A stretch of DNA of 33,394 nucleotides from Sphingomonas sp. PR090111-T3T-6A (GTDB taxonomy: Bacteria > Pseudomonadota > Alphaproteobacteria > Sphingomonadales > Sphingomonadaceae), in assembly GCF_000383095.1 (NCBI RefSeq), contig NZ_AORL01000006.1, forward strand, positions 1 to 33,394. Direction: 5' to 3'. The position numbers and the translations under genes were made by a program. Below the pieces are notes generated by a model. The model saw only the letters and a program-made list of their open reading frames with translations. It had not been told where the DNA came from and did not search any database. Shown here piece by piece: positions 26,352 through 33,394 of the stretch (position 1 is the stretch's first letter; the number at the start of each line of letters is the position of its first letter).

Positions 26352-27464
26352 ATGGGCAAGGTGCTTACCCGCTATCAGGCCGCCGTTTCCGCCGGCGAGC
26401 TGCGCCCCGATCCCGCCCAGCGCGCGGTCGCCGAGCGGCTGGACCGCTGCGCCGCCGAGTTGGAGGCGCGTCCCCGGCGCGGCTCGATCCTGTGGCGCGC
26501 CATCGGCAAGCGGCCGGAAGCGGTGCGCGGCGTTTATCTCTGGGGCGGCGTCGGGCGCGGCAAGTCCATGCTGATGGACATGTTCTTCGCCTGCGTCGAC
26601 GGGCCGCGCAAGCGCCGCGTCCATTTCCACGAGTTCATGCAGGAGGTGCATGACCGCCTCCGCGTCGAGCGCGAGAGGCAGGTGCCGGATCCGGTGATGC
26701 CCGTCGCCGACGCCATCGCCGACGAGGTACGCCTGCTGGCGTTCGACGAGATGATCGTCACCAACTCGGCCGACGCAATGATCCTCTCGCGCCTGTTCAC
26801 GCGGATCATGAGCCACGACGTCACCATCGTCGCCACCTCCAACCGCGCGCCTGACCAGCTCTATCTGAACGGCCTCAACCGCGAGCATTTCCTGCCCTTC
26901 ATCGCGCTGCTCGACGAGAAGCTCGACGTGATCGCGCTCGACGGGCCGACCGATTACCGGTTGGAGCGCCTCGGCGGCTTCCCGACGTGGTATGTCCCCA
27001 ACGGCAAGGCCGCGACTGACGCTTTGAGCCGCGCCTTCTTCCGCCTCACCGATTTCCCGGTCGAGGATCGCGCCCATGTGCCGACCGAGGAGCTGCCGAT
27101 CCCCGGCGGCCGCTCGATGCATGTGCCGAAGAGCCTGAAGGGCGTGGCGGTGTTCTCGTTCAAGCGGCTGTGCGGCGAGGCGCGGGGTATTCCCGACTAT
27201 CTCGCCATCGCGCGGCGCTATCACACGGTCATCATTGTTGGCATCCCGAAGCTCTCCGCCGATCTCCGCAACGAGGCGACGCGGTTCAAGCTCTTGATCG
27301 ACACACTTTACGAGCATGGCGTGAAGCTGTTGGCCGCCGCCGATGCCGAGCCCGAGCAGCTTTATGTCGGCGGAGACGACGCCTTCGAGTTCGATCGCAC
27401 CGTCTCGCGCCTGATGGAGATGCGCTCGGCGGATTATCTGGCGAAGGGCCACGGGCTCGACTAA
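26352..27464 (+). CDS. zapE: AFG1-family ATPase, cell-division protein ZapE
   Basis: A P-loop ATPase of 370 residues. Homologues act at the septum (ZapE in E. coli) and, as mitochondrial AFG1/LACE1, in turnover of respiratory subunits. Walker A is GGVGRGKS (65-72), and Walker B is LLAFDEM with D132-E133. Sensor-like ATSNRAPDQLY and the C-terminal FSFKRLCGEARGIPDYLAIARRYHTV are family blocks. It follows the sdh genes closely; a position beside sdh and mdh is common for AFG1 homologues in Alphaproteobacteria and agrees with the respiratory role. Which role dominates here is unknown. Confidence 0.93.
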   Translation: MGKVLTRYQAAVSAGELRPDPAQRAVAERLDRCAAELEARPRRGSILWRAIGKRPEAVRGVYLWGGVGRGKSMLMDMFFACVDGPRKRRVHFHEFMQEVHDRLRVERERQVPDPVMPVADAIADEVRLLAFDEMIVTNSADAMILSRLFTRIMSHDVTIVATSNRAPDQLYLNGLNREHFLPFIALLDEKLDVIALDGPTDYRLERLGGFPTWYVPNGKAATDALSRAFFRLTDFPVEDRAHVPTEELPIPGGRSMHVPKSLKGVAVFSFKRLCGEARGIPDYLAIARRYHTVIIVGIPKLSADLRNEATRFKLLIDTLYEHGVKLLAAADAEPEQLYVGGDDAFEFDRTVSRLMEMRSADYLAKGHGLD

Positions 27465-27495
27465 TCTCCCGGCCCATCAGGGCAGGGGGCTTTCC

Positions 27496-27828
27496 ATGGA
27501 CAAGATCCTCGTCTCCACCACCGAGAAGGTGGCGGGCCACAAGACCGTCGCGACGCTGGGGCAGGTGTTCGGCGTGGTGGTGCGCTCGCGCGGGCTGGGC
27601 GGGAACATCGCGGCGGGGCTGCGCTCGATCATCGGCGGCGAGATCAAGGAATATACCGCGCTGGTGGAGGAGACTCGCCGCCATGCGGTCGATCGCCTCG
27701 TCCAGAACGCGGCACTGATGGGGGCCAATGCGGTGGTGATGATGCGTTTCGACTCGGGATCGATCGGCCAGACGATGAACGAGGTGGTCGCCTACGGCAC
27801 CGCCGCGATCATCGAGCCGGAATCCTGA
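27496..27828 (+). CDS. YbjQ family (UPF0145) protein
   Basis: A 110-residue protein matching the UPF0145/YbjQ heavy-metal-binding-like family: GQVFGVVVRSRGLGGNIAAGLRS, IIGGEIKEYTALVEETRRHA, and GANAVVMMRFD with VVAYGTAAIIEP at the end. Members form pentamers in solved structures, with unknown physiological role. The ATG at 27496 has GGGCAGGGGG upstream. It lies 31 bases after zapE and five before the next small gene, so these are probably one transcript. Confidence 0.9.
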   Translation: MDKILVSTTEKVAGHKTVATLGQVFGVVVRSRGLGGNIAAGLRSIIGGEIKEYTALVEETRRHAVDRLVQNAALMGANAVVMMRFDSGSIGQTMNEVVAYGTAAIIEPES

Positions 27829-27833
27829 ACGCC

Positions 27834-28136
27834 ATGTTGCGCACGATCGTCTCGGGCATCGCCATCGCGGGCGTGGCCTTCATGCTGGTGGTGACGATGC
27901 AGGAGCCGGGCGCGTGGCCGGCGCTCGCGGCGGCGCTGCTGTTCGCGATCGGCTGCCTGTGGGAGCGGCGCTACCATGCGGCGCAGCAAGGATTTCCGCA
28001 GGATAAGCGCTTCAACCCCACGGGCGAACGCTTCGTCGATCCCGAGACGGGGCGGGTGACCTCGGCATGGGTCGATCCGGCGACGGGCGAGCGTCGTTAC
28101 GTCGACGAGGGCGATCCTCCCTCGCCATCGGCCTGA
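27834..28136 (+). CDS. small membrane protein with DPxTG repeats
   Basis: A 100-residue hypothetical protein. Two hydrophobic segments (about 4-22 and 28-42) are followed by a charged cytoplasmic or periplasmic tail. The tail has two copies of a DPxTGxR motif: FVDPETGRV (67-75) and WVDPATGERRY (79-89), with a related RFNPTGERFV just before. Such short repeats occur in alphaproteobacterial small proteins of unknown role. The ATG at 27834 lies five bases after the ybjQ-family stop. No function can be given. Confidence 0.75.
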   Translation: MLRTIVSGIAIAGVAFMLVVTMQEPGAWPALAAALLFAIGCLWERRYHAAQQGFPQDKRFNPTGERFVDPETGRVTSAWVDPATGERRYVDEGDPPSPSA

Positions 28137-28203
28137 CGGCGCTCCGACAAATTACCGAGAAACCGACACGCGGGCGGTTGCCCCGGCGCGTGCATGGGTC
28201 TAA

Positions 28204-29241
<1,038 letters not shown>

Positions 29242-29254
29242 TATAACCATATAC

Positions 29255-29280
29255 CCGCGCCGGCCCGGTGGCCGGCGCGG
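29255..29280 (+). other. perfect 11-bp hairpin between mdh and sucD
   Basis: CCGCGCCGGCC (29255-29265) and GGCCGGCGCGG (29270-29280) pair perfectly around a CGGT tetraloop. A C-run, not a T-run, follows, so it is not a standard terminator. It sits 13 bases after the mdh stop and ends 10 bases before AAAGGA of sucD. It is a candidate for mRNA 3'-end protection or a processing point that sets different levels of mdh and sucD. Confidence 0.75.
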
Positions 29281-29309
29281 CCCCCCACGGAAAGGATAGC
29301 GGGACCGCC

Positions 29310-30194
29310 ATGTCGATCCTCGTCAATGCGAACACCAAGGTGATTACCCAGGGCTTCACGGGCGCCCAGGGCACCTTCCACTCCGAGCAGGCGATCGCCT
29401 ACGGCACCAAGATGGTCGGCGGCGTCACCCCCGGTAAGGGCGGCCAGACTCACATCGGCCTGCCGGTGTTCGACACGGTGAAGGAAGCGGTCGCCAAGAC
29501 CGGCGCCGACGCCAGCGTGATCTACGTTCCGCCGGCCTTCGCCGCGGACTCGATCCTCGAAGCCATCGACGCGGAAGTGCCGCTGGTCGTCTGCATCACC
29601 GAGGGCATTCCGGTGCTCGACATGGTCAAGGTGAAGCGCGCCCTCTCGGGTTCCAAGACCCGCCTGATCGGGCCGAACTGCCCGGGCGTGCTGACGCCGG
29701 GCGAGTGCAAGATCGGCATCATGCCGGGCTCGATCTTCTCGAAGGGTTCGGTGGGCGTTGTTTCGCGCTCGGGCACGCTTACCTATGAGGCCGTGTTCCA
29801 GACCACCAACGAAGGCCTCGGCCAGACCACCGCAGTCGGCATCGGCGGCGACCCGGTCAACGGCACCAACTTCATCGACGTGCTCGAGCAGTTCCTCGCG
29901 GACGAAGCGACTCAGTCGATCATCATGATCGGCGAGATCGGCGGCTCGGCCGAAGAGGAAGCCGCGCAGTTCCTGAAGGACGAGGCCAAGCGTGGCCGCA
30001 AGAAGCCGATGGTCGGCTTCATCGCGGGCCGCACGGCGCCTCCGGGCCGCCGCATGGGCCATGCCGGCGCGATCGTGTCGGGCGGCCAGGGCGGCGCCGA
30101 GGACAAGATCGCGGCGATGGAAGCGGCCGGCATCAAGGTGGCGGCGAGCCCCTCGGAGCTGGGCACGACGCTGACCGCTCTGCTCAAGGGCTGA
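29310..30194 (+). CDS. sucD: succinyl-CoA ligase (ADP-forming), alpha subunit
   Basis: Substrate-level phosphorylation step of the TCA cycle; the alpha subunit binds CoA and carries the phosphohistidine. The 294-residue protein starts [21 protein letters not shown]. It has [53 protein letters not shown] and the active-site H251 in [13 protein letters not shown]. The ATG at 29310 is chosen because the upstream extension falls in the hairpin. The beta subunit gene sucC is not upstream, as it often is, nor elsewhere in the window. sucA follows after 103 bases. Confidence 0.98.
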   Translation: MSILVNANTKVITQGFTGAQGTFHSEQAIAYGTKMVGGVTPGKGGQTHIGLPVFDTVKEAVAKTGADASVIYVPPAFAADSILEAIDAEVPLVVCITEGIPVLDMVKVKRALSGSKTRLIGPNCPGVLTPGECKIGIMPGSIFSKGSVGVVSRSGTLTYEAVFQTTNEGLGQTTAVGIGGDPVNGTNFIDVLEQFLADEATQSIIMIGEIGGSAEEEAAQFLKDEAKRGRKKPMVGFIAGRTAPPGRRMGHAGAIVSGGQGGAEDKIAAMEAAGIKVAASPSELGTTLTALLKG

Positions 30195-30252
30195 ACTATA
30201 TTAGGAAGGTCACGCGCCGACCGGACGGCCGACGCGGCTGATGAAAGGAAAA

Positions 30253-30280
30253 CCTGGGCGTGGCATGATGCCCGCCCAGG
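30253..30280 (+). other. 12-bp bulged hairpin just before the sucA ribosome-binding site
   Basis: CCTGGGCG (30253-30260), a bulged T, GGCA, loop TGA, TGCC and CGCCCAGG (30273-30280) fold into a 12-bp stem. AAGGA of sucA begins five bases after it. No T-run follows. The position suggests an mRNA-stability or translation-control element, or a processing site. It lies in the spacer only if sucA starts at 30298; an in-frame ATG at 30241 would make it coding, but that start lacks a Shine-Dalgarno. Confidence 0.7.
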
Positions 30281-30297
30281 CTACCAAGGACGGTGAC

Positions 30298-33216
30298 ATG
30301 GGTTACGAAGGCCAAGAGATGGATGTCGCGGCGGGGGTGAGCCCCACGTTCGCCGAGGATCTCTATCGTCGCTGGAAGCAGGATCGTTCGTCGGTCGATC
30401 CCGCATGGAGCGACTATTTCGGGAGTGTCGAGCAGGCCGTGAGCGGCCCGAGCTGGGCGCGCCCCAACTGGCCACCCACAGACACCGATGCCCTGACGGC
30501 GGGCCTCGACCCGACGCAGATGGAACCCGCGCCGAAGCCCGCCAAGGGCAAGGCCGCACCGGCCGCCGCTGCGCCGGCCCCGACCGTTTCTGGTAGCGCT
30601 AACGTCGAAGCGGCCGCGCTCGACTCGATCCGCGCGATGATGCTGATCCGCACCTATCGGGTGCGCGGCCATCTCGCGGCGGATCTCGATCCGCTCGGCC
30701 TCGCCAAGCGCGACCTGCCGGCCGATCTGACGCCGGAATATCACGGCTTCACCGCCGCCGACCTCGATCGCCCGATCTATCTGGGCGGTGCGCTCGGCCT
30801 TGAGCGGGCGACCGTGCGCGAGGTCGTCGAGATCCTGCGCCGCAACTATTGCGGCCATGTCGGCCTCGAATATATGCACATCGGCGACGTGGAGGAGCGG
30901 CGCTTCCTCCAGGAGCGGATGGAAGGCCGCGACAAGGAGATCCACTTCACGCCGGAAGGCAAGAAGGCGATCCTCGCCAAGGTGATCGAAGGCGAGCAGT
31001 ACGAGAAGTTCCTCGCCAAGAAATATGTCGGCACCAAGCGCTTCGGCCTCGACGGCGGCGAGTCGATGCTGCCGGCGATGGAAGCGATCATCAAATATGG
31101 CGGCGTTGCCGGCGTCGAGGAGATCGTGGTCGGGATGCCGCATCGCGGCCGTCTCAACATGCTCGTCAACGTCATGGGCAAGCCCTATCGCGCGGTGTTC
31201 AGCGAGTTCGCGGGCGGCTCGGCCAACCCGGACGATGTGGGCGGCTCGGGCGACGTGAAGTATCACCTCGGCACCTCGACCGACCGCGAGTTCGAGGGCG
31301 TGAAGGTTCATATGAGCCTCGCCGCCAACCCGTCGCACCTCGAGGCGGTGGACCCGGTGGTGCTCGGCAAGGCCCGCGCCAAGCAGACCAAGATCAAGGA
31401 CAATGAGCGCGGCAAGGTGCTCCCGATCCTGCTCCACGGCGACGCGGCCTTCGCGGGGCAGGGCATCATCATGGAGTGTTTCGGCTTCTCCGGCCTGCGC
31501 GGTTACTCGACGGGCGGCACGATCCATTTCGTCGTGAACAATCAGGTGGGCTTCACCACCTCGCCGCAGTTCGCGCGGTCGTCGCCCTATCCGAGCGACA
31601 TCGCCAAGATGGTTTCCGCGCCGATCCTGCACGTGAACGGCGACGACCCCGAGGCCGTCACCTTCGCGACCAAGCTCGCGACCGACTTCCGCATGACCTT
31701 CAAGCGCGACGTCGTGATCGACATGTGGTGCTATCGCCGCTTCGGCCACAACGAGGGCGACGAGCCGGGCTTCACCCAGCCGCAGATGTATGACGAGATC
31801 CGCAAGCATCCGCCGGTGTCGTCGCTCTATGCCGAGCGTCTGAAGGCCGAGGGCGTGATCGACGATGCGTGGGTCTCCGCCGAGGAAGCCAGCGTGGTCG
31901 CCAAGCTCGACGAGGAGTTCGAGGCGGGCAAGAGCTACAAGCCCAACAAGGCCGACTGGTTCGAAGGCGACTGGAGCGGCCTCTCGATCGCCAAGGAGCA
32001 TGGCCGTCGCGCCGGCGTCACCGCCGCGCGCAAGGAGCAGATCGACACGCTCGCGCCGATCCTGACCGAGGTTCCCGAGGGCTTCAACATCCACAAGACG
32101 CTGTCGCGCGTGCTGGATGCCAAGAAGCAGATGTTCGCGTCCGGCGCGGGCTTCGACTGGGCGACCGCCGAGGCGCTGGCCTTCGGCACGCTCCTTCAGG
32201 ACGGCTATGGCGTGCGTCTGTCGGGTCAGGATGTCACCCGTGGCACCTTCTCGCACCGCCACGCCGGCTGGACCGACCAGAAGGACGGGCATCGCTATTA
32301 TCCGCTGTCGGAGGTCGATCGCTCCTTCCAGGTGCTCGACAGCCCGCTCAGCGAGTATGGCGTGCTCGGCTTCGAATATGGCTATGCCTCGGCGGCGCCG
32401 AAGACGCTGGTGATGTGGGAAGCGCAGTTCGGCGATTTCGCCAACACCGCGCAGGTCATCATGGACCAGTTCATCTCGGCCGCGGAGTCGAAGTGGCTGC
32501 GTTCGAACGGCCTCGTGCTGCTGCTGCCGCACGGTTACGAGGGGCAGGGGCCGGAGCACTCGTCGGCCCGCCTGGAGCGTTATCTCCAGCTCTGCGCCGA
32601 GGACAATATCCAGGTCGCCAACTGCACCACGCCGGCCAACTATTTCCACATCCTGCGCCGCCAGATGACCCGCGAGTTCCGCAAGCCGCTGGTCATCATG
32701 ACGCCGAAGTCGCTGCTCCGTCACAAGGCGGCGGTCTCGACCGTGGACGAGTTCACCGGCGACAGCCGCTTCCACCGCGTGCTGTTCGATCCGAGCGCCC
32801 CGGCGGACAAGGATGTGAAGCGTCTGGTGCTCTGCACCGGCAAGGTCGGCTACGACCTGCTCGAAGCCCGCGACGAGGCTGGTGACAAGACCACCGAGAT
32901 CCTCCGCGTCGAGCAGATCTATCCCTTCCCGACGGACGTGATCGTCGAGCGGCTCAAGGCCAGCCCGAACATCGAGACCGTCGTGTGGGCGCAGGAAGAG
33001 CCGCGCAACCAGGGCGCGTGGTTCTTCGTGCAGGAGCTGATCGAGCAGGCGATCGCCGAGGCCGGCAGCAAGGTGCAGCGTCCGGTCTATGCCGGCCGCG
33101 CGGCGTCCGCCTCCACCGCCACCGGCTCGGCCAAGCGCCACGCCGCCGAGCAGAAGGCGCTCGTCGCCGATGCGCTCGGCCATTCCGCCACCCCCGCGCT
33201 GGCCAAGGCCAGCTAA
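30298..33216 (+). CDS. sucA: 2-oxoglutarate dehydrogenase E1 component
   Basis: The thiamine-diphosphate E1 of the 2-oxoglutarate dehydrogenase complex, which decarboxylates 2-oxoglutarate and passes succinyl to E2. ATG 30298 ([10 protein letters not shown]) has AAGGA at seven bases and gives 972 residues, of normal length. The N-terminal E2-binding helix ([15 protein letters not shown]...AWSDYF) is followed by an Ala/Pro/Lys linker. Catalytic blocks follow: [28 protein letters not shown], the TPP motif [50 protein letters not shown]. Later come [13 protein letters not shown] and [23 protein letters not shown]. It lies between sucD and sucB, as expected. Confidence 0.98.
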   Translation: MGYEGQEMDVAAGVSPTFAEDLYRRWKQDRSSVDPAWSDYFGSVEQAVSGPSWARPNWPPTDTDALTAGLDPTQMEPAPKPAKGKAAPAAAAPAPTVSGSANVEAAALDSIRAMMLIRTYRVRGHLAADLDPLGLAKRDLPADLTPEYHGFTAADLDRPIYLGGALGLERATVREVVEILRRNYCGHVGLEYMHIGDVEERRFLQERMEGRDKEIHFTPEGKKAILAKVIEGEQYEKFLAKKYVGTKRFGLDGGESMLPAMEAIIKYGGVAGVEEIVVGMPHRGRLNMLVNVMGKPYRAVFSEFAGGSANPDDVGGSGDVKYHLGTSTDREFEGVKVHMSLAANPSHLEAVDPVVLGKARAKQTKIKDNERGKVLPILLHGDAAFAGQGIIMECFGFSGLRGYSTGGTIHFVVNNQVGFTTSPQFARSSPYPSDIAKMVSAPILHVNGDDPEAVTFATKLATDFRMTFKRDVVIDMWCYRRFGHNEGDEPGFTQPQMYDEIRKHPPVSSLYAERLKAEGVIDDAWVSAEEASVVAKLDEEFEAGKSYKPNKADWFEGDWSGLSIAKEHGRRAGVTAARKEQIDTLAPILTEVPEGFNIHKTLSRVLDAKKQMFASGAGFDWATAEALAFGTLLQDGYGVRLSGQDVTRGTFSHRHAGWTDQKDGHRYYPLSEVDRSFQVLDSPLSEYGVLGFEYGYASAAPKTLVMWEAQFGDFANTAQVIMDQFISAAESKWLRSNGLVLLLPHGYEGQGPEHSSARLERYLQLCAEDNIQVANCTTPANYFHILRRQMTREFRKPLVIMTPKSLLRHKAAVSTVDEFTGDSRFHRVLFDPSAPADKDVKRLVLCTGKVGYDLLEARDEAGDKTTEILRVEQIYPFPTDVIVERLKASPNIETVVWAQEEPRNQGAWFFVQELIEQAIAEAGSKVQRPVYAGRAASASTATGSAKRHAAEQKALVADALGHSATPALAKAS

Positions 33217-33225
33217 GCCCAGATC

Positions 33226-33241
33226 CAGGACAGCAGGACAG
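33226..33241 (+). promoter_or_regulatory. tandem Shine-Dalgarno repeat before sucB
   Basis: CAGGACAG is repeated exactly twice in tandem (33226-33233 and 33234-33241). Each copy carries AGGA; the second is seven bases from the sucB ATG and so is the likely ribosome-binding site. The first is 15 bases away and might act as a standby site. Confidence 0.6.
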
Positions 33242-33245
33242 CAAT

Positions 33246-33394
33246 ATGACCACCGAAGTGAAGGTGCCGGTACTCGGCGAATCGATCACCGAGGCGACGC
33301 TGGGCCAGTGGCTCAAGAAGCCGGGCGAGACGGTCGCCGTCGATGAGCCGATCGCCAGCCTGGAGACGGACAAGGTTGCCGTCGAGGTTCCCTC
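33246..33394 (+). CDS. sucB: dihydrolipoyl succinyltransferase E2 of 2-oxoglutarate dehydrogenase (5' part)
   Basis: Only the first 49 codons are in the window; the gene runs off the right edge. The visible part is the N-terminal lipoyl domain, [20 protein letters not shown], with the lipoylated lysine K43 in [11 protein letters not shown]. Position right after sucA and the [12 protein letters not shown] sequence favour the succinyltransferase over the pyruvate dehydrogenase E2. The start has AGGA seven bases upstream. Confidence 0.95.
   Translation, partial: MTTEVKVPVLGESITEATLGQWLKKPGETVAVDEPIASLETDKVAVEVP

Noticed and set aside
23204-26359. A 1051-codon open frame antisense to sdhD-sdhA-sdhB and the thioesterase gene
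   Set aside because: Same GC-driven shadow effect; it spans several well-supported genes and has low-complexity His/Arg/Ala composition.
30196-33183. A 995-codon open frame antisense to sucA
   Set aside because: Shadow of sucA; no recognisable domain, start or ribosome-binding site.

Overview
This is a high-GC, gene-dense chromosomal window that looks like the core genome of a sphingomonad (Alphaproteobacteria, probably Sphingomonas or a close relative). The evidence is the ALAS-type (C4 pathway) hemA, an sdhCDAB operon, an mdh-sucD-sucA-sucB cluster, a cysteine-free ribosomal protein S4, and short CCTCCCC/GGGGAGG intergenic palindromes. The genus is inferred from gene content only. I see no rRNA, tRNA, insertion sequence, prophage, CRISPR array or toxin-antitoxin pair, and no gene-free stretch longer than 300 bases.

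Layout. 83-2287 (minus): the agmatine-to-putrescine pathway, aguA - DUF3147 membrane protein - aguB, packed as one operon. 2442-3056 (minus): monocistronic rpsD with a clear intrinsic terminator. 3292-3600 (plus): a small AroQ-type chorismate mutase, convergent with the operon rpiB-glyA-nrdR-trmJ (3597-6553, minus). 6736-8360 (plus): an outer-membrane phospholipase A overlapping a DUF3429 membrane protein. 8366-10495 (minus): murI then hemA, separated by a long imperfect dyad. 10633-12409 (plus): plsY-dprA. 12428-13159 (minus): aquaporin Z. 13356-16411 (plus): topA and a small protein of unknown function. 16414-20898 (minus): SDR-prmA, then coaBC-dut-moeB/thiF-dsrE, with overlapping genes. 20958-22289 (minus): a soluble chemotaxis receptor divergent from the TCA block.

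From 22450 to the window end everything is on the plus strand and is dominated by respiration and the TCA cycle. Succinate dehydrogenase sdhCDAB is followed by a PaaI-type thioesterase, the ATPase zapE, a YbjQ-family protein and a small membrane protein. Malate dehydrogenase, succinyl-CoA ligase alpha, 2-oxoglutarate dehydrogenase E1 and the start of E2 (cut by the window edge) come next. sucC, the partner of sucD, is not in the window. Both the mdh-sucD and the sucD-sucA spacers carry strong hairpins just upstream of the next ribosome-binding site.

Several starts are non-ATG and were set by Shine-Dalgarno position and family length: TTG for hemA, plsY and nrdR, and GTG for trmJ, moeB, dsrE and the 16022 gene. 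I found no clear new multi-gene system. The most interesting leads are regulatory structures (the dyad before hemA, alternative pairings before the 16022 gene, hairpins in the suc operon, a dyad inside the plsY promoter), a possible globin-like sensor on the soluble chemoreceptor, and the DUF3147 protein inside the agmatine operon.
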